Source: Bacillus pinisoli (GTDB lineage: Bacteria > Bacillota > Bacilli > Bacillales > SA4). Taken from it: a stretch of DNA of 64,000 bases. The notes beneath the pieces were generated by a model. The model made no database searches. It was not told the origin of the DNA and was given only the letters and a program-made list of their open reading frames with translations. How positions within the stretch are numbered: position 1 is the first letter of the stretch; every line of letters starts with the position of its first letter. Shown piece after piece: positions 18,184-27,366 of the stretch. A program made the translations under genes and the position numbers. The stretch spans positions 124,001 to 188,000 of the forward strand of contig NZ_JAJQKI010000003.1 in NCBI RefSeq assembly GCF_023036475.1, read 5' to 3'.

Positions 18184-18970
18184 AGTTGATCACCTGAATA
18201 GGGTCGATAAAACTATCCCCCTTTTTGATTGCGAAATAAAACATACCATTGACTCCATCAGAATTGTTTGTAACAGTTCCTATCTTTGTGCCTTTTTCAA
18301 TATAATCATAAAGTAGCACGTCTGTTTTCTCTAGATTTCCATACCAAGATTCTGTTCCATCACTGTGTTGGATGATAACTGTAATCCCACCAACCTCAGG
18401 TTTCGTTCCGATGTACTCAACAGTTCCTTCGTAAATGGCTTCAGCCTGTGAATTATTACCGGTTGTTTCAATCATAATTCCTTGGCCGTTCTTCTCGAAA
18501 TTCTCAAGAATTTTTGTACTTAACACGGGTAGCGCATAATTAGGTGCATTCCCAGCAGGCGTTTCCTTATCAATTGTGGTTGGTAATAATGCTAATGGTC
18601 TTCCGAACTGATCTTCATACCATTCTGTCACGGCTGCAAATTGAAACTCACTTTCCATCGCTTTGTTAACAAAATGACGGGCGGAATCAAAGCGTGAAGA
18701 CCCATCCTTAAACATAATGGCAATAATTAACAACAAACAAGCTGCACCAAGTATCTTAAACATAAACCATTCTTTTTGAAATAATGGATGCTGGTTAGAA
18801 CCACCTCCACCTTCATATGTATCAAACGGTGCAACTCCAAAACGTTCCTCATCTCTTACATAAAAGTTTGGTTGTCCTTTTCCTTTGCGAGGAGATTGAC
18901 TTTGAGTTGGTTGTCTCTCCTTTTTTCGCTTTGCTATTCGCTTACGAATTTCATCCGCACTTCTGCTCAT
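18176..18970 (-). CDS. spoIVFA: SpoIVFA, scaffold and inhibitor of SpoIVFB
   Basis: A 264-aa protein starting MSRSADEIRKRIAKRKKERQ at ATG 18970 (GTG 18976 is an alternative). A basic cytoplasmic N-terminus is followed by a single membrane segment (~residues 78-97, FKILGAACLLLIIAIMF) and a C-terminal LytM/M23-like domain (~170-260, YEGTVEYIGTKPEVGGITVIIQHSDGTESWYGNL). The peptidase metal motifs HxxxD and HxH are not intact (the expected HxH is absent), in line with a protein cleaved by SpoIVB rather than an active enzyme. Translationally coupled to spoIVFB. Confidence 0.92.
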   Translation of the reverse strand: MSRSADEIRKRIAKRKKERQPTQSQSPRKGKGQPNFYVRDEERFGVAPFDTYEGGGGSNQHPLFQKEWFMFKILGAACLLLIIAIMFKDGSSRFDSARHFVNKAMESEFQFAAVTEWYEDQFGRPLALLPTTIDKETPAGNAPNYALPVLSTKILENFEKNGQGIMIETTGNNSQAEAIYEGTVEYIGTKPEVGGITVIIQHSDGTESWYGNLEKTDVLLYDYIEKGTKIGTVTNNSDGVNGMFYFAIKKGDSFIDPIQVINFE

Positions 18971-19040
18971 GAACACATCATTCCCTTAGCTAGAGTTTGT
19001 ACATTTTATGACTTGTCCTCTACAGATATGCGAAAAAACA

Positions 19041-19078
19041 CAAGAAAAACCCACAATCATTTTTTTGATTGTAGGTTT
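19041..19078 (-). terminator. Terminator of the PhoD-like gene
   Basis: Stem AAACCTACAATCA / TGATTGTGGGTTT on the minus strand, followed by TTTCTTGTG. The stop codon of the phosphatase lies inside the hairpin. Confidence 0.8.
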
Positions 19079-21168
19079 AAGTTAATGGGATGAAAAGTAG
19101 TTACTCTTTTTTCTAATTTTTTATAGTGTAACAATTGATGCTGAACTCTCTTTTCTGTATATTGAATCAACCCTATATTATTCTCTGTATCTAGTATCTG
19201 TTTATTTTCCGTTGAATGATAACGGATTAGCTCTTTCCAACGATAAGATGATAGATCTCCTGGCTCATCCTCTTTCTTAAGCTGAAAAGCTTCAGTACAA
19301 TAACGATGGATTTCTTTGTTTTTTCGTTTTAATGCATTTAAACGGATTACCCCTTTAACGAGGCTTCCCCATAATCCTGTAAAACTTAAATTATGCATAG
19401 GGCTACTTGTAAACTGAAGTACATGAGCCTTCTGTCCATTACTAGTTTTGATGTGGGATGTCACATTTGAAGCATAATGAACATCACCAGATAAGATGAA
19501 ACACTCACTAGGATTCCAGTGAAGAATCTGATCAATAAATCCAGTGAAACCTTCTCCATTATATTTCCAAGCTTCATAGTCTATAACCTCATGAATCGGA
19601 ATACCAATTGCTCTTAATGGTAAGGCATAAGAATGAAGTGCTGATTCAATTAACCCAATTCCGTATAACGGAGGGGGTGACGCGATAATAAGACGCTCAC
19701 CGCTTATCCATCCACTTCTACGTAGTGAATGGGAGAGCTTCTTCCATGCTTCTTCACTTACTAGATTTGGTCCCCTGACTGTCTCTTCCATCATGCCACC
19801 GATTTTTACAGGCTTTGGGGGATAGGTGTATTCCCGCTTTGTTCGAGTATCAATGAACAATACCCTTGGCTCTGTAGGTGTAACAAAGTGCCAAGAATCA
19901 TAGTTCCATAGATCATGAATCCATCTTCTGTACTCATTGGATTGAACAGAATAAGAATGACAGTACCTTTCTATGGTACTTAGAAAAGGATCACTATATG
20001 AATCAGGTTCATTGCCCCACCCTTGAAATGCCCAGTAGGCCCCTAAACCATTCGCTACTACATGACGTCCAAGTTCAGAGCTCCAAACATTTTTCTTCCA
20101 ATTATGCGATAGATTCCAATCATCTGTTATATCATGGTCATCAAACATCATATAAGTCGGAGTATTGGCAAGTAATCGTCTAATTCTTGGTAAAACATGC
20201 AGATTCTCCTGTATATCTGTCCATTGCTCCTGAAATCGTTCTTTATGCTGCTCGTATTCTTTTTGATGCTCTGAAAGGGTTCCTTCTTCTTTAGGAAATA
20301 TAAAATGATAAAGCTCCTTCTCCATACAATCTTCAAAGCTCAGCAATAGTTCATTTTCTACTGCATATTCCCATAGCTGTGGCCCCCAAGATAGTAAATA
20401 CATAGCAGCATATTCCCCAAACTTGATTAAATGATTATGTGCATGCATGGATGTAAACTGACAAAAATGTTCCATCACATACTGTCTTCCATGAATGTAG
20501 TTAATAGAACTATTGTATGGTTCTTCATCAAGTCGTTGATCAACTAACGAGAGAGATTCTTGTGGGCCGACTAGTTTTTTACTTAGTAATCTGATAAGTG
20601 GAAAGACTGGATCAGCAACATCATCTGCATAAATCTGATCCCCCAGTAAGAACAGAGAATGAGGACGCTCTTGAAGTTGATTAAACGTCTCCTCCAACTG
20701 AAGATCGGCACTTGCTAGAGCATGCTCCCCTTTTCCATGCAGCTTATTACAGGAACCGTATAAGAAACTCCCACTATTCCCTGAGCGTATTTGAAAGGTT
20801 GGATAGTTCATATCACCATACACAATTGAATGCGGATTCTCGGAATCTAGCAAACCAAAACTATTCAAATCTACCGTCTTAGACCTCCGAGTAAACAACA
20901 GATTATATCCTAATAATGTATTCGTTGGAAAAAGTTGATTCATTGGCTTAATCGTAATGAGGTGGATATAAAGTCGCTTACCAAGTTTTATCGTTTCTGT
21001 ATGGGTCCGGTCACTTATGAGGTGATATACATTTTCTTTATTTCTTCGTTCAATTTCGTAAAGTTCAGCCCCCATTTGAAAACGACGACTCGTCGCAATC
21101 CAAATGGTCACACTCGATTTGTCTACTCTCCTTAGAATGGGTCCTGAGAGGATCTTAGGAAGTTTCAT
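19057..21168 (-). CDS. PhoD-like metallophosphatase
   Basis: A 703-aa protein of the PhoD/alkaline phosphatase D superfamily. Metal-binding blocks are visible: FLLGDQIYADD (~residue 175), MMFDDHDITDDWN (~348), and FILSGDVHYASNV (~570). There is no signal peptide (MKLPKILSGPILRRVDKSSV), unlike the Tat-exported B. subtilis PhoD, so it is predicted cytoplasmic. Substrate is not deducible; family members cleave phosphodiesters or phosphomonoesters. It sits as a single gene with its own terminator between minD and spoIVFA, where B. subtilis has none. Intact, with base usage like its neighbours. Confidence 0.85.
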   Translation of the reverse strand: MKLPKILSGPILRRVDKSSVTIWIATSRRFQMGAELYEIERRNKENVYHLISDRTHTETIKLGKRLYIHLITIKPMNQLFPTNTLLGYNLLFTRRSKTVDLNSFGLLDSENPHSIVYGDMNYPTFQIRSGNSGSFLYGSCNKLHGKGEHALASADLQLEETFNQLQERPHSLFLLGDQIYADDVADPVFPLIRLLSKKLVGPQESLSLVDQRLDEEPYNSSINYIHGRQYVMEHFCQFTSMHAHNHLIKFGEYAAMYLLSWGPQLWEYAVENELLLSFEDCMEKELYHFIFPKEEGTLSEHQKEYEQHKERFQEQWTDIQENLHVLPRIRRLLANTPTYMMFDDHDITDDWNLSHNWKKNVWSSELGRHVVANGLGAYWAFQGWGNEPDSYSDPFLSTIERYCHSYSVQSNEYRRWIHDLWNYDSWHFVTPTEPRVLFIDTRTKREYTYPPKPVKIGGMMEETVRGPNLVSEEAWKKLSHSLRRSGWISGERLIIASPPPLYGIGLIESALHSYALPLRAIGIPIHEVIDYEAWKYNGEGFTGFIDQILHWNPSECFILSGDVHYASNVTSHIKTSNGQKAHVLQFTSSPMHNLSFTGLWGSLVKGVIRLNALKRKNKEIHRYCTEAFQLKKEDEPGDLSSYRWKELIRYHSTENKQILDTENNIGLIQYTEKRVQHQLLHYKKLEKRVTTFHPINLNLQSKK

Positions 21169-21349
21169 CTAACCACCACCGAATTTGTTTGCTATAGCAT
21201 ATTCATAAACGGGGTGGACTGTGAGTTAGTTGAGGAGGTTGAGGTAGTTGCACTTGCGGGTGTCGGTGCATAAATGTTGAAATCGACGCATATTTTCCGA
21301 AACTCACGCATATCCCGCATCACACCTACTCTGTAAACCCTCCTAACAA

Positions 21350-21387
21350 CAAAAAAAGACTGCCGGCACTCATGTCCATGCAGTCTT
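21350..21387 (-). terminator. Terminator of minCD
   Basis: Stem AAGACTGC / GCAGTCTT with a 15-nt loop, followed on the minus strand by TTTTTTTGTTG. Confidence 0.85.
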
Positions 21388-21395
21388 ACGTCTAT

Positions 21396-22190
21396 TTATC
21401 TTATTCCGAAGAACTTTTTCACCTTTGTAAATACGCCCTTTTCTTCATCTAATAGCTGAAGTGGTACCGACTCACCAAGGATTCGTCTTGCAATATTGCG
21501 GTAGGCTATTGATGCTTTGCTTGTTGGATCAAGCGCGATTGGTTCACCACTGTTAGATGCTTTAATAACACTATCATCATCTGCTACAATACCGATTAAA
21601 TCTATAGCAAGCACTGACACAATCTCATCTACATCTAACATTTCTCCGCTTTTCACCATATGGTTTCTTATACGGTTGACAATTAGCTTTGGTGATTCAA
21701 GGTCTTCCTTCTCAAGTAAACCGATAATGCGGTCTGCATCACGTACAGAAGAAACCTCTGGTGTTGTAACGACGATTGCCTTATCTGCACCTGCTACTGC
21801 ATTTTTATAGCCTTGCTCGATTCCAGCAGGACAATCAATAATAATATAATCATAGTCTTGTTTTAATTCAGTAATAAGCTTTTTCATTTGCTCAGGTTTT
21901 ACAGCCGATTTATCAACTGTTTGAGCAGCTGGAAGTAAGTATAAGCATTCAAAACGCTTATCTTTAATTAACGCCTGATGAACTTTACATCTCTCATTCA
22001 CTACGTCAACAAGATCATAGATGATCCGATTCTCAAGCCCCATCACAACATCTAAATTACGCAATCCAATATCAGTGTCCACTAAACATACACGTTTTCC
22101 TGATAAAGCTAGCGCCGTGCCGATATTTGCTGAAGTAGTTGTCTTTCCTACTCCACCCTTACCAGATGTAATAACAATAGCCTCTCCCAC
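21396..22190 (-). CDS. minD: MinD, septum-site-determining ATPase
   Basis: A 264-aa deviant Walker ATPase that recruits MinC to the membrane and, with MinJ/DivIVA in Bacillus, blocks division at poles. The deviant Walker A is SGKGGVGKTTTSANIG (residues ~9-24), with DTDIGLRNLD and IIIDCPAG also visible. The C-terminal amphipathic membrane-targeting helix is VFTKVKKFFGIR. The start is GTG 22190 with AAAGGGG. It follows minC by one nt. Confidence 0.97.
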   Translation of the reverse strand: MGEAIVITSGKGGVGKTTTSANIGTALALSGKRVCLVDTDIGLRNLDVVMGLENRIIYDLVDVVNERCKVHQALIKDKRFECLYLLPAAQTVDKSAVKPEQMKKLITELKQDYDYIIIDCPAGIEQGYKNAVAGADKAIVVTTPEVSSVRDADRIIGLLEKEDLESPKLIVNRIRNHMVKSGEMLDVDEIVSVLAIDLIGIVADDDSVIKASNSGEPIALDPTSKASIAYRNIARRILGESVPLQLLDEEKGVFTKVKKFFGIR

Positions 22191-22191
22191 A

Positions 22192-22872
22192 TTACATTCC
22201 CCTTTCTAATCTCGTCAAATTCGGTCTAAGTTGTGATAAAACTTGTAAACGGTCGATCACGATTTGTTCATCTTTATTTATATAGGCACATTCCATTTCA
22301 TTTCGTTCTTCTTGTGAACGATCTGGTGCTCTATTGATAATGCTTGCAATTTTGAGCAGTGTTGGCTTCATCACGGAAGCAACAACGACTGCTTCCTCAT
22401 TTCCACCGGTTCCCGCATGGGCTTGTCCACGTAACGCCCCCATGATAAAAATATTACCACCTGCAATGACAGTTCCGCCAGGGTTGACATCACCTACTAA
22501 TAATAAATCACCCGGAACTTCTAACACTTGACCGGATCGGATCATTTTACACACTGTGCTTACTTCTGTTTGCTTTTTCCATTCTAGCGCTTCAGCTACA
22601 GTGACCACTTCACTATCTATAGAACCAATGACTAGATTCTTCTTTTTTCCAATGAGAGAACCTAGTACTTCTTCTTGTTCTTTTGATATGTATCGAGTCC
22701 CAACCTTTACATGAACGACAATATGAGGTCTGTCTGGTTGTGTTTGTTGATTTGCTGACAGCTTTTCCTCAATTTCTGATAATAGCTCCTGAAACGAGCA
22801 GCGATCATCGAGATGTAACGTTAGGCCATCCTTTGTTCCTTTGATTGTTACATATTGTTGCTTAGTCCCCAT
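22192..22872 (-). CDS. minC: MinC, FtsZ assembly inhibitor
   Basis: A 226-aa protein. The N-terminal domain (~1-100) blocks FtsZ polymerisation. The C-terminal beta-helix (~105-205) contains VPGDLLLVGDVNPGGTVIAG and IFIMGALRGQAHAG, the MinD-binding and dimer region. ATG 22872 is chosen (8 nt from GAGGTGAG) over GTG 22875. The pair minC-minD lies downstream of mreBCD, but a terminator and ~250 nt separate them here. Confidence 0.96.
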   Translation of the reverse strand: MGTKQQYVTIKGTKDGLTLHLDDRCSFQELLSEIEEKLSANQQTQPDRPHIVVHVKVGTRYISKEQEEVLGSLIGKKKNLVIGSIDSEVVTVAEALEWKKQTEVSTVCKMIRSGQVLEVPGDLLLVGDVNPGGTVIAGGNIFIMGALRGQAHAGTGGNEEAVVVASVMKPTLLKIASIINRAPDRSQEERNEMECAYINKDEQIVIDRLQVLSQLRPNLTRLERGM

Positions 22873-23054
22873 CACTTACGCTCACCTCATACAATAAAAT
22901 TCGACAGGCGGACTGTATTTCCCTTTTTCCCATCACAAAATCTTTAGCTGTCTATCTCAAATTCATTCCTTAACACAGCCAAAAATATAGAATAAAGCTG
23001 AGTCTATAAAGACAGAGCTTTTAGCCATCTCTATCTACTTACTATTCCAAATGA

Positions 23055-23071
23055 TATACGAAAACAGCCTT
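23055..23071 (+). repeat. Solitary end of the MITE-like family
   Basis: The 17 nt TATACGAAAACAGCCTT are identical to the right end of the MITE copy at 55494-55510. No matching left end was seen nearby, so this may be a remnant. Confidence 0.5.
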
Positions 23072-23087
23072 TATCATTTCCTACGTA

Positions 23088-23116
23088 TAAAAAAACTTGG
23101 CTACCCGCCAAGTTTT
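23088..23116. terminator. Bidirectional terminator below mreD
   Basis: Perfect stem AAAACTTGG / CCAAGTTTT with a 7-nt loop and T tracts both ways. On the minus strand it ends mreBCD before minCD. Confidence 0.9.
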
Positions 23117-23124
23117 ATTTTACA

Positions 23125-23643
23125 TTACTCGTCCTTATTTGTATCAATAATTTTAAAAAATTGTTTTCGGAGAGGGACAAATAATAAAATAACAAAAGCA
23201 AAATTTAAGATTAACGTAGGGAGTAAGCGAATCATGAGAAAGTCCTCTAGCGTTATCGTTGTCGTTTTAATTAACAGCATAATGCCATAAACGAAAAAAT
23301 CTAATACACTTATACTAAGCAAGCTCACTAACGTAACCGTAAAAATATTAATATGGAAAAGCTTCATGATGACTGATACACCATAGGCCAAAAACGTATA
23401 AGCAAAAAGATAAACACCTATTAAATCGGTGTACATCAAATCATATAATAGGCCAAGAATAAATCCGTAGGTCATCCCCTTAGTGGTTGTAGTGAACATT
23501 GTTACTATTACAATGACTATCATGACAAACCTTGGAACCATCACGCGTTCCATATTAAACATCTCAGAGGGTAGTACTTGAACAAAAACACTTTCTAAGA
23601 AAAAGCAAAGAAGAGCTAGAGTTGGGAGAAGCCACTTTCTCAA
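23125..23643 (-). CDS. mreD: MreD, rod-shape-determining membrane protein
   Basis: A 172-aa integral membrane protein with about five hydrophobic segments (LLPTLALLCFFLESVFV at the N-terminus). It works with MreB and MreC in lateral cell wall synthesis. The start is TTG 23643, overlapping the mreC stop (TTGA), so translation is coupled. The family is weakly conserved; operon position makes the call. Confidence 0.93.
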   Translation of the reverse strand: MRKWLLPTLALLCFFLESVFVQVLPSEMFNMERVMVPRFVMIVIVIVTMFTTTTKGMTYGFILGLLYDLMYTDLIGVYLFAYTFLAYGVSVIMKLFHINIFTVTLVSLLSISVLDFFVYGIMLLIKTTTITLEDFLMIRLLPTLILNFAFVILLFVPLRKQFFKIIDTNKDE

Positions 23644-24524
23644 TTCTCTTCCACCTCTTCCTCCCCAGTTGTGTCGGCATCACTAACCATCGTTCGATCT
23701 ACGACGATCACATGATTGATATCATAGAGGTTTGCTGCTGGTTCGACATATGCCGTTTTCGTCAGTCCATCATCAGCTGGAAATACCTCAAGTACAGTAC
23801 CAATAACCAATTCTTGAGGAAACACTCCTCCCAAACCAGATGAAATAACGATATCTCCCTCTTGAACATCTGCGTCATATGGAATCCTTTTGAATAACAG
23901 AGCTTCTCTTACGTTATCATAACCTTCAATAACGCCTAACGTTTTCTCTCTGTCCTTTCCTTGAATAATCGCAGAAATTCGATTTGTTCGAGCAGGCGCA
24001 CTTAATAACTGTACAGTAGATGTAAAGGGTGAAACATCCTGTATCTTCCCTATTAATCCCTCTGACGTAATGACCGCCATATTTGCTTCAATTCCGTGGT
24101 TACTTCCTCTATTTAAAGTCAAAATTTCATGCCAACGATCAGGGTTTCTAGCAATGACAGTTGCCTGTATGGGTGTATAGTCTCGGATACTCTCGGTTTT
24201 GCCAAGCAAATTACGAAGCTCTTTATTTTCTGCCTCTAGCGTGGAAACTTTCACAGATAGCTCTACGTACTCTTCCAGCTTAGCTTTTAATTCTTCATTT
24301 TCTTTATATGTATCTTTTAGTTCATTTACATCTTGGAAGAAATCTTTCAAGCCGTTAGCTGGATAATGAAAAATTCCGGCAACCCAGCCCATGGAATCTC
24401 TTAAAAACTGTTCTGGTAAGGTTAACTTCTCCCGGTCATTTATAGAAAAACCAATCAATGCCACTAAAATAATAATACTAACCAGCAAAATGATAAGTCG
24501 TTTATTTAGAAAGAACTGTGGCAT
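23640..24524 (-). CDS. mreC: MreC, rod-shape-determining scaffold
   Basis: A 294-aa protein with an N-terminal membrane anchor (RLIILLVSIIILVALIGFSI, ~8-28), a coiled coil (~65-110, ELKDTYKENEELKAKLEEYV) and a C-terminal beta-rich domain (QATVIARNPDRW ... GLIGKIQDVSP). It links MreB to the extracytoplasmic wall machinery. ATG 24524 is 8 nt after GAGGG. It is separated from mreB by an unusually long 148-nt gap carrying a repeat and hairpin. Confidence 0.95.
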   Translation of the reverse strand: MPQFFLNKRLIILLVSIIILVALIGFSINDREKLTLPEQFLRDSMGWVAGIFHYPANGLKDFFQDVNELKDTYKENEELKAKLEEYVELSVKVSTLEAENKELRNLLGKTESIRDYTPIQATVIARNPDRWHEILTLNRGSNHGIEANMAVITSEGLIGKIQDVSPFTSTVQLLSAPARTNRISAIIQGKDREKTLGVIEGYDNVREALLFKRIPYDADVQEGDIVISSGLGGVFPQELVIGTVLEVFPADDGLTKTAYVEPAANLYDINHVIVVDRTMVSDADTTGEEEVEEN

Positions 24525-24559
24525 GATTAACACCCTCTTTATCCCCGAATTAAAAACAA

Positions 24560-24640
24560 AAGGCGCAAGCGCCCCGGTTAGCCTCGACTAGCAAATGTTT
24601 TAGGTGCTTGAGCTTGTTTACCAACACCTTCTGACACTAC
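24560..24640. repeat. GGCGCAAGCGCC-type intergenic repeat in the mre operon
   Basis: A GC-richer stretch with the perfect palindrome GGCGCAAGCGCC (24562-24573; 5-bp stem) and a second imperfect palindrome, between mreB and mreC. Stem-loop repeats with this core are common in Bacillaceae genomes (recalled knowledge); no second full copy is in the window. Confidence 0.5.
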
Positions 24641-24644
24641 AAGA

Positions 24645-24666
24645 GACCTAAGAAAGATCTTAGGTC
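24645..24666 (-). other. Hairpin just below mreB
   Basis: Perfect 8-bp stem GACCTAAG / CTTAGGTC, 6 nt past the mreB stop. The minus strand has no T run (TCTTGTAG), so it may be a stabiliser or partial attenuator between mreB and mreC. Confidence 0.6.
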
Positions 24667-24672
24667 ACTCTG

Positions 24673-25698
24673 CTAATACTTTCGATTGCTATATTTTGCC
24701 TTATTTTTAAATATATCAATATTATCAAGTGATTTTCCAGTCCCAATTGCTACACAATCTAAAGGATTCTCTGCTACTAGTACAGGCATACTTGTTTCTT
24801 CACTAATTACTTTATCAAGGTTTCGAAGTAATGCGCCTCCACCTGTTAAAACAATTCCACGGTCCATGATGTCTGCTGCTAATTCTGGCGGTGTCTTTTC
24901 TAGTGTTACCTTTACCGCCTCAACAATAGCCGTTACCGTATCCTTTAAAGCTTCTGCTACTTCATTTGCAGAAATGGCAATTGTTTTCGGTAATCCTGTA
25001 AGAAGGTCACGACCACGGATCTCCATATCTTCAATTCCCTCTGGTATTCCGGCAGATCCCGCTTCTACCTTTAACATTTCAGCTGTTCTCTCACCAATCA
25101 TGAGGTTATAGTTCTTTTTGATATATTGCATGATGGCCTCATCCATCTCATCTCCAGCAATTCGAATGGATTGGCTTGTAACAATACCACCTAGTGAGAT
25201 AATCGCAACCTCAGTTGTTCCTCCACCAATATCAACAACCATACTACCAGTAGGCTCCCAAACAGGAAGATTTGCTCCAATTGCTGCAGCAAATGGCTCT
25301 TCAATCGTAAACGCATCTCTAGCACCAGCCTGTTTCGCTGATTCAATAACTGCTCTTTCCTCAACTTCTGTAATACCAGATGGTACACATACCATCACAT
25401 ATGGCTTACCTGAAAAAAGGCTCTTATTTTTTAGAGCTTGTCTAATATAATATTTAATCATGGTGGTCGTTGTTTCATAATCAGCAATAACTCCATCCTT
25501 CATCGGACGAGTTGCAATGACATTTCCTGGTGTACGACCAATCATGTTTTTCGCATCATTACCAACTGCAACAATTTGTTTAGAGTTTGTCTGTACCGCG
25601 ACTACAGAGGGCTCGCGTACAACAACCCCTTTTCCTTTTACATATACGAGGGTATTAGCCGTTCCTAAGTCAATACCAAGATCTCGAGTACCAAGCAT
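24673..25698 (-). CDS. mreB: MreB, actin-like cell shape protein
   Basis: A 341-aa actin homologue. The phosphate 1 motif is [14 protein letters not shown] (~6-19), phosphate 2 [15 protein letters not shown], and the adenosine motif [15 protein letters not shown] (~282-296). It forms filaments that guide lateral wall synthesis with MreC and MreD. ATG 25698 has GGAAAG upstream. First gene of mreBCD, following radC. Confidence 0.98.
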   Translation of the reverse strand: MLGTRDLGIDLGTANTLVYVKGKGVVVREPSVVAVQTNSKQIVAVGNDAKNMIGRTPGNVIATRPMKDGVIADYETTTTMIKYYIRQALKNKSLFSGKPYVMVCVPSGITEVEERAVIESAKQAGARDAFTIEEPFAAAIGANLPVWEPTGSMVVDIGGGTTEVAIISLGGIVTSQSIRIAGDEMDEAIMQYIKKNYNLMIGERTAEMLKVEAGSAGIPEGIEDMEIRGRDLLTGLPKTIAISANEVAEALKDTVTAIVEAVKVTLEKTPPELAADIMDRGIVLTGGGALLRNLDKVISEETSMPVLVAENPLDCVAIGTGKSLDNIDIFKNKAKYSNRKY

Positions 25699-25872
25699 GT
25701 ATGTATCTTCCTTTCCTAACCATTATAATGTGATGATGGCACCTGACATGCTCTTCTTTAAAGTGTATGTTCTATAACTATAGGTATGTTTACTTCCTAT
25801 GTATGATACTATCTGTTCACGAAAAAACTCATAACTAGTATTATATAGGAAGTGTCCTAAAAAGCATAGTAC

Positions 25873-26565
25873 TTACACATATCCTTTTTCTTTTAAACTG
25901 ACATACTTTTGATCACCAATAATTAAGTGATCTAGCAGTTCAATACCAATAATTTTTCCACATTCCGATAACCGTTTGGTCACTTCTATATCCTCTTTAC
26001 TTGGTGAGGGATCACCACTAGGATGGTTATGCAAACAGATAATAGAAGCTGCCGAGCGCTTAAACGCTTCTTTAAACACTTCGCGCGGATGAACAATCGA
26101 TGCATTTAGACTACCAATAAAAATAGTCTGACGGTGAAGAACTTGATTCTTCGTATTTAAGTATAGACACACAAAATGCTCTTGAGACAAAAAGCGCATT
26201 TCTTCCATCATATAATTCGCCCCATCCTCTGGGGTTCTTATGACATAACGATCATCATACTGCAGCCTACCGACTCTTCGACCAAGTTCTAGTGCAGCCA
26301 TAATTTGAATCGCTTTTGTCTCGCCTATTCCTTTAATAGAAGTAAGTTCTTCAATAGTAGCATCTTTTAGTAATCGTAACCCTTCAAACTGAGTTAACAA
26401 TCGGTTTGCAAGTTGTATAACCGATGACTCTTTTGAACCTGTTCTTAGCAAGATCGCTAACAGCTCTTGATTAGAAAGGCTTGTTGCCCCGTCCTGCACT
26501 AGTCTTTCACGTGGTCGTTCGTTTTGTGGAAAATCGCGAATCATCAATGAAGAGCTTTGAACCAA
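25873..26565 (-). CDS. radC: RadC family protein (JAB/MPN domain)
   Basis: A 230-aa protein with N-terminal helix-hairpin-helix (LTSIKGIGETKAIQIMAALELG, ~67-88) and a C-terminal MPN domain. The metal motif EVFKEAFKRSAASIICLHNHPSGDPSPSKED (~160-190) is intact. Despite its name a role in DNA repair is unproven; the domain is shared with deubiquitinase-like proteases. Conserved maf-radC-mreB order. Confidence 0.95.
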   Translation of the reverse strand: MVQSSSLMIRDFPQNERPRERLVQDGATSLSNQELLAILLRTGSKESSVIQLANRLLTQFEGLRLLKDATIEELTSIKGIGETKAIQIMAALELGRRVGRLQYDDRYVIRTPEDGANYMMEEMRFLSQEHFVCLYLNTKNQVLHRQTIFIGSLNASIVHPREVFKEAFKRSAASIICLHNHPSGDPSPSKEDIEVTKRLSECGKIIGIELLDHLIIGDQKYVSLKEKGYV

Positions 26566-26583
26566 GTAACCAATTCCCTCCTT

Positions 26584-27150
26584 TTATACTGTAAATCCTA
26601 TTTTCGCTAATTCCCGTTTTAATCTAGAAATGGGTAGCCCAACGACTGAAAAATAATCCCCTTTTATCTCTTTCACAAAAAGTGAACCTAAGCCTTGGAT
26701 TCCGTAAGAGCCTGCTTTATCAAACGGCTCTCTACTTTCAATATATTGACTTATTTCATCCTCAGAAATCGGCCAGAAGGTGACATCAGTCCTAACGTAA
26801 AAAGAGCTAGGTTGTCCGTTTACTACGATAGACACTCCCGTTAACACATAATGAGTGTTTCCTGAAAGCATTCGCAACATATGTTTAGCATCCTGCTCAT
26901 CTTTGGGTTTACCCAATATCTGTGAGTCATACACAACGATTGTATCTGCCCCTACCACATAGGAAGACGGATACTGTTTTGCCACGTCCATGGCTTTTTG
27001 CTCTGCCAACGAAAGAACGGTTTCTTCCGGTGTGACAGATGGATCTATTGTTTCTTCAATAGAGCTTGAAAGAACATCGAATGTAATGCCGAGGTTTGTC
27101 AGTAGTTCTTTTCTTCTTGGAGATGAAGAGGCTAAAACGAGGTGTTGCAT
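26584..27150 (-). CDS. maf: Maf, nucleotide pyrophosphatase
   Basis: A 188-aa house-cleaning pyrophosphatase acting on non-canonical or UTP/dTTP-type nucleotides and linked to septation in B. subtilis. Motifs LASSSPRRKELL (~5-16), VVGADTIVVYD (~66-76) and EPFDKAGSYGIQG (~141-153) are intact. 18 nt upstream of radC, so probably co-transcribed. Confidence 0.96.
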   Translation of the reverse strand: MQHLVLASSSPRRKELLTNLGITFDVLSSSIEETIDPSVTPEETVLSLAEQKAMDVAKQYPSSYVVGADTIVVYDSQILGKPKDEQDAKHMLRMLSGNTHYVLTGVSIVVNGQPSSFYVRTDVTFWPISEDEISQYIESREPFDKAGSYGIQGLGSLFVKEIKGDYFSVVGLPISRLKRELAKIGFTV

Positions 27151-27296
27151 GTCATCACCTTACTTTACTGTTTAGTTATGAAGGAAGATACGAGCATATC
27201 GTAACATTCCTTCTTCAATCTTACAATTTATCAAAAATCGATTTTTACCACATTTTAGTCTTTTCAAGACTACCCTATTTTATGATAAAAAGACAT

Positions 27297-27333
27297 AAAA
27301 AAAGGGAAAAACGTCATAATATACGCTTTTCCC
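27297..27333 (-). terminator. Terminator of spoIIB
   Basis: Stem GGGAAAAGCGT / ACGTTTTTCCC (one mismatch) followed by TTTTTTT on the minus strand. Confidence 0.9.
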
Positions 27334-27366
27334 ATCTTGAATATGTCCGTATTTCGACAAATTCTG

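Noticed and set aside
21220-21320. Two ACGCATAT motifs (21287 and 21306 area) as a possible binding site
   Set aside because: Only two imperfect copies in an intergenic region; no symmetry or known factor.
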